A stretch of DNA of 64,000 bases from Butyrivibrio sp. FCS014 (lineage in GTDB: Bacteria > Bacillota > Clostridia > Lachnospirales > Lachnospiraceae), in the NCBI RefSeq assembly GCF_000526935.1, contig NZ_JAHA01000019.1, positions 124,001-188,000 of the forward strand, in the 5' to 3' direction. The stretch's first letter is position 1. The number at the start of each line of letters is the position of its first letter. This document shows positions 46,888 through 55,900 of this stretch, one piece after another. The position numbers were made by a program, and so were the translations under genes. Below the pieces are notes generated by a model. That model was not told the DNA's origin. It did no database searches and saw only the letters and a program-made list of their open reading frames with translations.

Positions 46888-49068
46888 TTACTTCCAATAT
46901 ACTTCGATCTTGTCTCCCTCATGGATGGGCTGCATGTAATCAGGTGTTGAGCCGTTAAGGGTGGTGACAATGGACCTTCCGTTAGGCTTTGAAAGGTCAA
47001 AGTCGATGGCATCGAAGATATCTACAAATATGTAGTCTGCCTTACCGTGAAGGGTTATGGCAGAGTTATTTACTATAATATGAAGGTCGTGAGCCAGGAT
47101 ATTTTTAACTTCGTTTGCATCCTCCGGGGCCTCGGACTTCTCATAGGTTCCATCATCATCGGGAAGATCTGAGAAGCTAAGCTGTCCGCTTGCATCCGAG
47201 TGAAGTCTCTTCTCGTAATCCATATTCTCATAGGCTTCCTCATTGGCCTGGCTGATAGCTACTTCATCAGCGCTGGGGAAGTCCTTGTAGTAATCCATGA
47301 TGGCTTCTTCCTGAGACTTGAACTCAACCTTGAAGTTCTCGTAAACAGGAGTATTGGCATCGCCCCTCTCGTTGTTGACGATGATCACTGTATCTTCCGT
47401 GAGCTCAATATCCATAAGTTCTGCGATCTGAGCTGCAGTGTTGTAGTCAAGGATCTTAACTTCATCACCGGGCTTGATGCTGTAGTAGCCGGTCTGTGCC
47501 TCACCGTTGACGGTGGCATACCTTGAGGCCTCAACATTCTTGCCGTTTACATTTACGCTGAACCTGGTCTTAAACTCAGGGATATTCTCAACTATAGCCT
47601 TACCGGGGTCACCTGCTGTTGAAGGAGTAACCTCAATGATATCGTTGGCGTGGATCTTGCTGTGAATGTCTGCGGGCTTGCCGTTAAGGGAAATAACCGC
47701 AGCTTCACCGGGTTCGCCTCTGGCCACTTTTTCTTTTCCGTTAACGGTGTACCTGAGCTCTTCACCTCTCTTCGGGAAAAGATCCTCATTAGGGAAGGAA
47801 GCCTGCATGGCAGCATCCACGATCTGAAGCTTGCCGTTGTCGTAGATCTTGGTCTGGGCTCCGTTGAAGGATACAAAGATAAAGTTGTTGGCCTCCTCGT
47901 AGTAGCTGATGCAGATACCAAGAGGTGTAACGAGAAGTGAATCCCTCTCGATGCCGTCGTTGTTGAGGAAGGTGATGTTCTTCATGACCTCCTCGCCCCT
48001 CAAAGCAACACGCTCCTCAGGGATATCCATATCTCTTGCGATGGCCTTGGTATAACCGGGCACACATCCGCCTCCGCCTACTACAAATACAGCGCTGACG
48101 GGCTTGTCGCCGTTGAGTTTTTTGATCTCAGTGGTTGCCTTAAGAGCCATCTCCTCAACCTTGGGCTTGATGATCCTGGCAATCTCTTTAGCTGTGATGG
48201 TCTTCTTAAGACCCATGATGTCTGTATATTCAACCTTGTCGTTGTGGCTTGCGCTGATCTTGATCTCATCTGCTGCATTAAAGTCCACAAGGCAGTGCTG
48301 GGCAATGATCTCTGTTATATCGTCTCCGGCGATTGGAAGCATTCCGTAGGCTGTGATGGAGCCGTCGTCTGTTATGCAGATATCGGAGGTTCCGGCACCT
48401 ACATCCACAAGAGCAAGGTTCAGCATTCTGAATCTGTCGGGGATTGCAACCATCATAGCGGCTATAGGCTCGAGAGTCAGGTTTGCAACCTTAAGGTCCG
48501 CTCTCTCACAGGCCTTGTAAAGACCGTCAACGCAGTCATCGGGAAGGAAGGTTGCGATAAGCTCAACGCTTACCTTGCCTGCATTGTGGCCCTCCAGGTT
48601 AGCAATCTGATATCCGTCCAGATAATAATGCATTACGGAATATCCTACCAGATAAAACTTAAGGTCTGAAGTGTTATTTGCAAGGAACTCGGCATAGGCC
48701 TTCTCAACCGCGCCGGAATCCAGGTTGTAGATATCCTCATCTGTGATCTCGTGTCCGTCGGGATACTCATAGTCATAGGTTGTGCGAACGGTTCTGAGCA
48801 CACGACCGGCCGCAGCGATGCAAACATCAGTCAGATGAATATCTGTCTGCTGCTCCAGTTTCTCCTTGACCTTTCTTACGGTCCCGCCAACCTTGCCGAT
48901 ATCATGGATCTGTCCGTCAAGCATTGCTCTGGTCTCGTGCTTCTCCACTGCCTGAGCGATAACATTGAACTGGCCGTCATTCATGTAACCCACGGTACCA
49001 ACAACGCTTCTGGTTCCGATATCAAGACCGAATACCACTTTCTGATCTGACTGCTCTAAACTTGCCAT
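46888..49068 (-). CDS. FtsA-like actin-family ATPase with long C-terminal extension
   Basis: About 726 residues. The first 380 are an FtsA-like actin fold: VVFGLDIGTRSVVGTVGY (phosphate 1), ALVDVGAGTSDICI (phosphate 2), VFVVGGGGCVPGYTKAIA (adenosine loop). FtsA is about 420 residues; here another 330 follow, with two beta-rich ubiquitin-like or SLBB-like parts (around NGKPADIHSKIHANDIIEVTP and YYSIKPGDEVKIL) and a final PIHEGDKIEVYW. No amphipathic C-terminal helix as in true FtsA is seen. Possibly a cell-division or envelope scaffold; it may also be a PilM-type partner of pili. The ATG at 49068 has GGAG 8 bases upstream. Overlap with coaE is absent by one base; the genes are tightly linked. 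Confidence 0.78.
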   Translation of the reverse strand: MASLEQSDQKVVFGLDIGTRSVVGTVGYMNDGQFNVIAQAVEKHETRAMLDGQIHDIGKVGGTVRKVKEKLEQQTDIHLTDVCIAAAGRVLRTVRTTYDYEYPDGHEITDEDIYNLDSGAVEKAYAEFLANNTSDLKFYLVGYSVMHYYLDGYQIANLEGHNAGKVSVELIATFLPDDCVDGLYKACERADLKVANLTLEPIAAMMVAIPDRFRMLNLALVDVGAGTSDICITDDGSITAYGMLPIAGDDITEIIAQHCLVDFNAADEIKISASHNDKVEYTDIMGLKKTITAKEIARIIKPKVEEMALKATTEIKKLNGDKPVSAVFVVGGGGCVPGYTKAIARDMDIPEERVALRGEEVMKNITFLNNDGIERDSLLVTPLGICISYYEEANNFIFVSFNGAQTKIYDNGKLQIVDAAMQASFPNEDLFPKRGEELRYTVNGKEKVARGEPGEAAVISLNGKPADIHSKIHANDIIEVTPSTAGDPGKAIVENIPEFKTRFSVNVNGKNVEASRYATVNGEAQTGYYSIKPGDEVKILDYNTAAQIAELMDIELTEDTVIIVNNERGDANTPVYENFKVEFKSQEEAIMDYYKDFPSADEVAISQANEEAYENMDYEKRLHSDASGQLSFSDLPDDDGTYEKSEAPEDANEVKNILAHDLHIIVNNSAITLHGKADYIFVDIFDAIDFDLSKPNGRSIVTTLNGSTPDYMQPIHEGDKIEVYWK

Positions 49069-49069
49069 C

Positions 49070-49699
49070 TCATTTTCTCCAATCCCCAAGTTTTTGATCT
49101 ATCATAGCGGCTGTGACCTCAAAGTCCACGCCGTTATCTATCACAAAATCCGCATGCTTCCTGAATTCCTCATCAGAAAGCTGACTTGACATGATGCTGT
49201 CTGTCTTCTCATCAGAATATCCGCGGGAGTCCTTAAGTCTCTGCCGTCTTACGGCTTCATCCGCGTACACATACCACAGCTCATCTACAATGCGGTCATA
49301 TCCGTTCTCTATAAGAAGCGCGGCCTCTACGAAAACGAAGTCCAACACGCCTCTGTCCCGCTCTTCATCTATTATATTAATAATAAATGTATTTACCGCA
49401 GGATGCAAAATGTTATTGACCTTCTCCAGCAGATTATTGTCGGCAAAGATCGCTTTTGCCATTTTCGCCTTGTCAATCTCCAGGTCGTCCCCCAGTATCT
49501 CTTTTCCCAGGAGATTCACCAGCTCGTCATAAGCCGGATACCCTCTCTTCTTGATGTCATTAGCCACCTGATCGGAAAAGATAATGCGGCAATTGCAGTG
49601 TTCTTCCAAATAGCCAAGGACTCTGCTCTTTCCTGCACCAACCCCTCCGGTGACGCCGACGATATTTGTCTTTCCTTTTACGAGCTTACTTTGCTTCAT
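49070..49699 (-). CDS. coaE: Dephospho-CoA kinase
   Basis: A 209-residue P-loop kinase that makes coenzyme A from dephospho-CoA. The P-loop GVTGGVGAGKS is near residue 13, followed by FSDQVANDI and the HPAVNTFI motif of the lid region, and VFVEAALLIENGYD. The ATG at 49699 lies inside the end of polA, and GGAAG is upstream; a longer frame to 49726 is less likely. Translation is coupled to polA. Confidence 0.94.
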   Translation of the reverse strand: MKQSKLVKGKTNIVGVTGGVGAGKSRVLGYLEEHCNCRIIFSDQVANDIKKRGYPAYDELVNLLGKEILGDDLEIDKAKMAKAIFADNNLLEKVNNILHPAVNTFIINIIDEERDRGVLDFVFVEAALLIENGYDRIVDELWYVYADEAVRRQRLKDSRGYSDEKTDSIMSSQLSDEEFRKHADFVIDNGVDFEVTAAMIDQKLGDWRK

Positions 49700-51848
49700 A
49701 CCAGTCGCTTCCCGTGTGACAATCAACTTCCATGGGCACCGCCAAAGTTACAGCCTTCTCCATCTCATCCTTAAGAAGCTCTGTCACTTTCTCCACCTCA
49801 TCGGGAGCGGTCTCGATAACCAGCTCATCGTGGATCTGCAGGATCAGTGCGGATTTCAGCTGTTCTCTCTTCATCCGGAAAAAGACATTGATCATGGCAA
49901 TCTTCATTATGTCAGCCGCCGTGCCCTGAATGGGTGCGTTCATGGCAACTCTCTCGCCAAACTGCCTGAGGTTGAAGTTGCCGGATTTAAGCTCAGGGAT
50001 GGGGCGTCTTCTTCCGAACATTGTAACGGAGTAGCCATTCTCCTTGGCCTCTGCGATCACTTTGTTCTGATAATCCCGAACTCCCGGATAGGTCTCAAAG
50101 TATTTCTCCATATACTCCTTAGCCTCGCCTACAGGGATGGACAGGTCCTGAGACAGGCCAAAAGAGCTGATCCCGTACACGATACCGAAGTTAACAGCCT
50201 TGGCATTTCGCCTCTGGAGAGGTGTTACCTCCTCGAAGGGTACATGGAAAACCTTGGAGGCCGTGATGGCATGAATATCGTCTCCCTCGTGATAGGCACT
50301 GATAAGTCCCTGATCCCCTGACATATGAGCCAGGATCCTGAGCTCGATCTGTGAGTAGTCTGCATCGGCAAATACGTAGCCGTCCTTAGGTACAAAAACC
50401 TTTCGGATAAGCCTTCCAAGCTCGGTTCTCATGGGTATGTTCTGAAGGTTGGGCTCTGTTGAGCTTATCCTTCCTGTTGCAGTAATTGTCTGGTTGAAGC
50501 TGGTGTGGATCCTGTTGTCCTCTTCAATAAATGCAGCCAGGCCGTCTGCGTAGGTGGACTTAAGCTTCGCCAGTCCTCTGTATTCAAGGATATCCGCAAC
50601 AATGCTGTGGTCCGGAGCAAGTTTCTCCAAAACATCCGCCGCTGTGGAATATCCGGATTTGGTCTTCTTCTCTGCAGGAAGTCCCAACTTCTCGAAAAGG
50701 ATCTCTCCAAGCTGCTTGGGTGAGTTGATATTGAACTCGCACCCGGCAGCCTCGTAGATTGCCTTCTCCAGCTCGCCAATCCTCACGGAGAGCTTGTCTC
50801 CGTACTCTTTAAGTGCGTCCCTGCGGGCTATGATTCCCTCTTTTTCCATTGCGAAAAGAATGTATGAAAGAGGCATCTCTATATTGTAGAAAAGTCCGGT
50901 CATGCCGGTCTTATCAAGTTTCCTGCGAATCGGCGCTGCTGCGCTTCTGCACACAAATGCTATCTTGCAGGCATAGTCTCCAACTGTCTTCTCATCGGCT
51001 TCGGAAAGAGAAGTCTTGCCAAATACGTCGGCTCTTTTCTCCAGAGGGAGCTTTAAGTACTCGGTGCTGATGTCAGACGGGCTATAGTCGTTCTTGATGG
51101 GATTTGCAATGTAGGCACCGATAAGAATGTCAAAGCATCTTGGCTTAGTCCGGTAGCTGGCATCCTCAAGGTCTGTGCCCTTGGTCCTGTCTTCTATCTC
51201 TGCAGGGGCAAAAAGCCTGTAGCTCTCCTTAATATCAAAGGTGGACAGGCTGCAGGTCTTACTGAGCCCGGTGAGCTTCTTGCCTAGATAGTCCTCGGTG
51301 ATGAAATTGATGACCGGGATGTAGTAGGCGTTGTCATCAGCAAAGCAAAGGGAAAGTCCCAGAATACTGCCCTTCTTGCTCTTGTCGGGATTGTCGGTAA
51401 GAACGTAATAACCGATGTAGTTTGCGGGATCTGCCGCGCCGTATGCTTCCGCCTTCTTGAATATCTCCTCCACCTCGCTGTAATCCGAGGTGATGTTGGC
51501 TGTTATGCTGATAACCGCCGGGGCCTCAAAGCTTCCGCCCGGGGCAAAACGCGTAAGGCTCTCTTCCAGGAAAGATAAGTCCTGCTGCGAAAGAATGGTC
51601 TTATCTCCAAGGAGGTCACGAAACTTCCCGACCTGCCAGGATAGTGCCGGGGTGAGGGCGCCGGCGGGTTCTGAAGGGGCGATCTCGATGTTCTGGTATT
51701 CTCCTGTCCTCAGCAGGGACAAGATCTTGTAGAGGGCGCCGTAAATACCGCCGATGTGGTTACCTTCAGCGTCAGTAAAATCCGGGATTGAATAAAACGC
51801 ATCCTGTATTAAATTCTCAAGGATAATTGTAAGTCTTCCTTCAGACAT
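49686..51848 (-). CDS. polA: DNA polymerase I lacking the 5' nuclease domain
   Basis: A 720-residue family A polymerase, compared with about 880-930 for a normal PolA. The polymerase domain is intact: motif A DADYSQIELRILAHMS (about 495), motif B RRNAKAVNFGIVYG (about 546), motif C IHDELVIE (about 670). The central 3'-5' exonuclease-like domain lacks the catalytic DxE (GYYVLTDNPD in its place), so proofreading is doubtful, as in many Gram-positives. The 5' nuclease (FEN) domain is gone, but the first 50 residues (DAFYSIPDFTDAEGNHIGG, IYGALYKILSLL) resemble its beginning (RAFYALPPLT.. G.. T.A.YGFLNML), with the first metal-binding Asp replaced. The ATG at 51848 is preceded by GGAATGGAGATAT. 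It is upstream of coaE. Confidence 0.93.
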   Translation of the reverse strand: MSEGRLTIILENLIQDAFYSIPDFTDAEGNHIGGIYGALYKILSLLRTGEYQNIEIAPSEPAGALTPALSWQVGKFRDLLGDKTILSQQDLSFLEESLTRFAPGGSFEAPAVISITANITSDYSEVEEIFKKAEAYGAADPANYIGYYVLTDNPDKSKKGSILGLSLCFADDNAYYIPVINFITEDYLGKKLTGLSKTCSLSTFDIKESYRLFAPAEIEDRTKGTDLEDASYRTKPRCFDILIGAYIANPIKNDYSPSDISTEYLKLPLEKRADVFGKTSLSEADEKTVGDYACKIAFVCRSAAAPIRRKLDKTGMTGLFYNIEMPLSYILFAMEKEGIIARRDALKEYGDKLSVRIGELEKAIYEAAGCEFNINSPKQLGEILFEKLGLPAEKKTKSGYSTAADVLEKLAPDHSIVADILEYRGLAKLKSTYADGLAAFIEEDNRIHTSFNQTITATGRISSTEPNLQNIPMRTELGRLIRKVFVPKDGYVFADADYSQIELRILAHMSGDQGLISAYHEGDDIHAITASKVFHVPFEEVTPLQRRNAKAVNFGIVYGISSFGLSQDLSIPVGEAKEYMEKYFETYPGVRDYQNKVIAEAKENGYSVTMFGRRRPIPELKSGNFNLRQFGERVAMNAPIQGTAADIMKIAMINVFFRMKREQLKSALILQIHDELVIETAPDEVEKVTELLKDEMEKAVTLAVPMEVDCHTGSDWYEAK

Positions 51849-51877
51849 ATATCTCCATTCCGATCAAAGGGGTAAGA

Positions 51878-52000
51878 TCATAGGACAATTGCGAGTGTTA
51901 GGCAGGTCTAGGCAGATCTAGGCTGCGCTTAAAGGACTATTGTGAGCGTCAGGCAGATCAGGGGCTGCTATTAAAGTACTATGGCAAGCGTCAGGCAGAT
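51878..52000. repeat. Three degenerate tandem copies of a gene 3' end
   Basis: On the minus strand the last codons of the zinc-finger gene (ICLTLAIVL-stop, stop at 51971-51973) are followed by a degenerate copy reading ICLTLTIVL-stop (stop at 51929-51931) and another reading TCLTLAIVL-stop (stop at 51878-51880). The copies are 42 and 51 bases apart; on the plus strand each contains a variant of GCGTCAGGCAGATC. Confidence 0.8.
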
Positions 52001-52297
52001 AACTGCCAGAGCAGCCACCGCGATCTCCAGAATATAACTGGTAAACACCAGGTTCCTGCGACGGCGAAGCCTTTTTCTGGCATCCTTGAGAAGATAATTC
52101 AGCTCTCCCGCAAGGTTAAAGGTATTGCCATCTTCAAGCCTCTGCATGCCGACTTTAACAAGGAACTGAATTGTCAGCTCCTCCTTGCATTCAGGACATG
52201 AGTCGATATGATCCAGGAAATCAGATAAATCCTGATTATCCAGATCATCGTCCAGAAAAAGCGGTATTAACTTGTCTGCGTCCTTACATGTCATCAT
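51971..52297 (-). CDS. Zinc-finger anti-sigma-like membrane protein
   Basis: A 108-residue protein. The N-terminal half has the putative zinc-finger pattern of anti-sigma factors: C-K-D-A-D at the start, then HIDSCPECKEEL (HxxxCxxC). A basic stretch (RKRLRRRR) leads to one C-terminal membrane helix (about 83-108). No sigma factor gene is adjacent, and 670 bases of non-coding DNA lie upstream, so the partner is unknown. The ribosome site is weak (two ATG codons in a row). The 3' end is repeated in tandem downstream. Confidence 0.75.
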   Translation of the reverse strand: MMTCKDADKLIPLFLDDDLDNQDLSDFLDHIDSCPECKEELTIQFLVKVGMQRLEDGNTFNLAGELNYLLKDARKRLRRRRNLVFTSYILEIAVAALAVICLTLAIVL

Positions 52298-52425
52298 GAT
52301 CAGTCTACTCTTCTAGATATTGTATTTCCAAAAGGGCATTTTACATCTAATTGTACAAGATATAGAATACCACAAATGGGCTGATTCTACAACTACGGTC
52401 ATCATTCACAGAAATGAATAACGAA

Positions 52426-52548
52426 TGTGCCTATTACAAAATTTAAGCGGTAATGCGGCACATGGTGATCAGAGCGTCTGCGGTTTTATATGCCACAAAT
52501 TCAAATTTTGAATGATTTAGGCTCATAAATTACATCTGCAATGTGCCG
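52426..52548. repeat. Direct repeat, copy A
   Basis: Begins TGTGCCTATTACAA and ends ATGTGCCG. Copy B at 52606-52730 matches over the whole length at roughly three quarters of positions, with conserved cores such as GATTTAGGCTCA and AAATTACAT. Within copy A, CGGCACAT and ATGTGCCG form inverted ends about 90 bases apart. Confidence 0.75.
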
Positions 52549-52605
52549 AAAACTTGGGATAAAGATATATGCAGCACAGAAAAGAGCGCAGGAACGGATT
52601 ATACA

Positions 52606-52730
52606 TGTGCCTAATACAAGACATAAGTATGTAATGCAGCACAGGGAGATCAGGACGTCTGCGTTTTTTATAAGCCGCAAATTCAATTATCGAAGGATTT
52701 AGGCTCACAAATTACATTTGCGGTGTGCCG
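52606..52730. repeat. Direct repeat, copy B
   Basis: Begins TGTGCCTAATACAA and ends GGTGTGCCG; second copy of the element at 52426-52548, offset by 180 bases. Confidence 0.75.
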
Positions 52731-52853
52731 CACTTTTACATACAAATACAATTAGGCCCACACATGGTAATCAGTTAGATCATGCGTGAGCCGAACAGCC
52801 TGTGAATAGTTACCGGCTGCCTGGAACCTGCCGGTACTGTTCGCATGGTAATT

Positions 52854-52924
52854 GAAAAAGAGGCCTCGCCCGGATGATCCGATCCTGATAATCTGATCAA
52901 CTCCTTGGCAAAGGCCACTTTTTC
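52854..52924 (-). terminator. Terminator-like inverted repeat after the GH16 gene
   Basis: On the minus strand GAAAAAGTGGCCT and AGGCCTCTTTTTC (12 of 13 positions complementary) flank about 45 bases. The second arm ends in a T-run. It lies 45 bases past the stop at 52969. Confidence 0.55.
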
Positions 52925-52968
52925 AAAGGGTTAGTGAATTATGTGTAGAAGTGTATAAATCAACAGGA

Positions 52969-55900
52969 TTATTTCTTCCTGAAGACTCTGATATAAGCAA
53001 ATCCGCCTGCTGCTATTGCTGCAGCGATTGCCGCAAGGATCACAATCAGGAGGGTATTGGATCCCTGCTCGGCAGGTGCTGCTGCGAGAGGTGTTTCCTC
53101 TTCCGAAATATCTGCTGACTTCGCAGGAGTTTCCTCAGCTGCGGGCTTCTCATCATTAAGGACTACAGACTCCTCTGTCTTTGTTGCTTCCTCTGTGGTT
53201 ACTGCTTCAGTCTCAGTGCTTGCTGCTGCGTTGTCTCCGGTTACTGCATCACCTGCAACTGCATCACCTGCAGCTGCATTACCTGTTGCCGCATTATCTG
53301 AAGAAGCATTTGCATTTGCGTTTGAGCCTGTGACAGTGCTCTTGCCGGAAGACTTTACGGGAGTTCTTGCCTCACCAAGAACCTGAGGTGCTGCGGTATT
53401 TGCTGATGCTAAAGCTGTACCTGCAGCTGCTGTGGAGGTATTAGCCTGGTTTACAGGTGCGCTCGCTGCGCTACTTCCACCATTGTTTGCGCCGCCATTG
53501 CCGCCGTTTCCACCACTTCCGCTTCCGCCAGCGCCATTTCCGGAAGTCCCAGGCTTAGGCACTGCCGGCTCGGGCGTATCTGTTCCGGGCTCGGGATTCG
53601 GCTTCACTTCTCCGCCTTCAGCCTCTCCCTTAACCTCATAAAGAATGATATCGTCTACATAAACATTGTGCTTCTCAGAAATTCTCTCACCTGCTACAGC
53701 TCCCATGGTCACATTGAATCTTGAAGCGATATCAGTAGGATAATTCATGGTAAAGGTATTCTCAAAGGTCTGCCACTGAGGTCCGATCTCTACAACGCCT
53801 GTTCCGCTGTAGCAGGACCAGTTGCCCTCGAACTGCTGGAGCATGTAGGAAACCTTTCTCTCAATGTCCGATCTCATCCTCAGTGAGAAGAAATATGTCT
53901 TACCCTCTTCCAGAGTTACGCCATCCTGGTTCAGCTGAACGTACCAGTCTGTGTCGCCGGTATCGTCAATTGTAATTGCAAAGGTATTGTCGTTGCCGTT
54001 CATGTTGTCAACAACGTAGGTTGCCTTAGCTCCGTCGTTGAGGTAAGGAGCAAAACCTGTCAATCCTGCATTGAAGGAACCGTTTTTGATAAGAGCAGCC
54101 TCTCCCAGGAATACGTTGTCAATGTAGTAAGTACCGGGTTTTACGAACAGAATCTCAATGTAGGATTCTTCACGGGTTTTTGAGTTTTCGACAGAAATCT
54201 TCTTTGCATATTTTCCATTTTCTCCTTTAAGTGAAGGTGTATATTCTGTTCCGGCAACATCCAGCCTTACGCCGTCTGCTGCGCCGTCTTCAGTTCTTGC
54301 ATCAAAGCTGACTTCATAGGTGCCGTTTCCAAGGGGTGACAGCTGTGTCTGCTTAAGTGTTACTGTTTTGCCTTCAGGTACTTCAACCTTGAGCTCTCTT
54401 ACGTTTCCTGAATTTGTAACCGAAATATTCTCAGCATCCTCATCGGAGAACTCCCAATAGCCGAGTCTTCTATCGCCCTGGTCAAAGGATCCGTTGTAGA
54501 TGTAGTTGCCGTCAGGTCTAATGGTCTTTGACTTGTCCTCAGAGATCTCGTCTCCCGACTTATGTGTAAGTCTTACGTTGGAGATTGTTACAGGTGCTGT
54601 GGTGCCCCGGTTTCCTAAATTGAATTCCAGTGATCCGTTGGCGTCAGTCTTCTTTTCCATGGTAAAAGAATATGTGAATGACTGCTTCTGTGTGCCAACC
54701 GCAACGGTTGTATCCTGCATGTATCTTGTCCAGCCTCTGTCAGGACCTTCCACATCGATAACGATATTTCTGTCCTCGGTTGATACTGCATCAAATGTGA
54801 GCTCATACTCCCATCCCTTGTACATGGGGATGTTCTCCTGCTTGAGCTGAACGCTGTGATTCTGTCCGCCTACAACAGAAGGCGTGATTGTTATCGCATT
54901 GTCTTTTACCTCGTAAGTAGTACCGGCGGCATCACTCTCAAGGTGAAGCTTCCAGTTATCGGGATCAGCCCCTGCCGCTCCGTCAAAAGAGATATCTTCT
55001 GCAAAGTCACCGTTTACTACAAAATTGCCTGTAGCATCGGCCTCTCTGAACTTTACTTCGCTCTTCTCAGGCTTCTTAGCCTCTTTTTCAAGTCTTGCAT
55101 ATTCTTCAGCAGACTTCTGATAAACCTTTACATAGTCGATCTCATATGCTTTGTCATTCATCTGCGCATATTCAGCCTCCCCCGGATATCCTACCCAGCT
55201 TCCGCCTACTGCAAGGTTAAGGATGATATAGAAGTTCTGGTCAAAAGGTGCGGGATATGTGATCTGGTTGTCATCATCGGTTCCCGTGTACCAGTCATCT
55301 GTTGAATAAACTTCTTCTCCGTCAACGTACCAGGTTATCTTGCCGGGATCCCAGTCAATGGTGAATACATGGTACTCATCAGAGAAGCTGTTGCCTCCGA
55401 GAACCTTGGAGCCCTGATTTTCCTTATGTCCTGTGTCTGCACTGTAACCATAATGGATTGTGTGATAGGACTTTCCTGTATCCTGTCCCATTACCTCCAT
55501 GATGTCGATCTCGCCGCACTTAGGCCACTGGCCGTAAAGGCCTTCGTCCGTTGCCATGAGCCAGAACGCGGGAAGATATCCCTTTCCTGCAGGCACCTTG
55601 GCTCTTGCTTCGAAACGGCCATAGGTAAAGTCGTGCTTGTTCTGGGTTGTAATACGGCCTGAAGTGATCTCACTCTGTCCGGCGCCGCCGCTTGCCTGGG
55701 AGCCCTTAATAAGGCTCTGTCCGCCACCGCCATACCACTTGTATGAAGGTACGCTCATGAAGTTGATTTCAACGTACTTATCAACATTTGAAGATGCTGT
55801 CATTGAGAATCTATAGGTGTGGCCCTGCTCCAGCTTAATTCCGTTCTGATTGAGCTGTACATGCCAGTTCTCATTGCCGCAATTGTTTATGGTAATATTT

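Larger units (their letters stand above)
52298..52968. other. Gene-free stretch with direct repeats and hairpins
   Basis: About 670 bases without a credible gene. It contains the 125-bp direct repeat pair (52426-52730), an inverted repeat with GAACAG ... TACCGGC / GCCGGTA CTGTTC at about 52792-52842, and the terminator-like hairpin at 52854-52924. Short ORFs here lack ribosome sites and lie inside the repeats. ATGC[AG]GCACA occurs three times (near 52453, 52570 and 52635). Confidence 0.6.

Noticed and set aside
52501..52708. Two overlapping 61-codon minus-strand frames in the repeat region
   Set aside because: They lie inside the direct repeats, have no ribosome site and no conserved composition.
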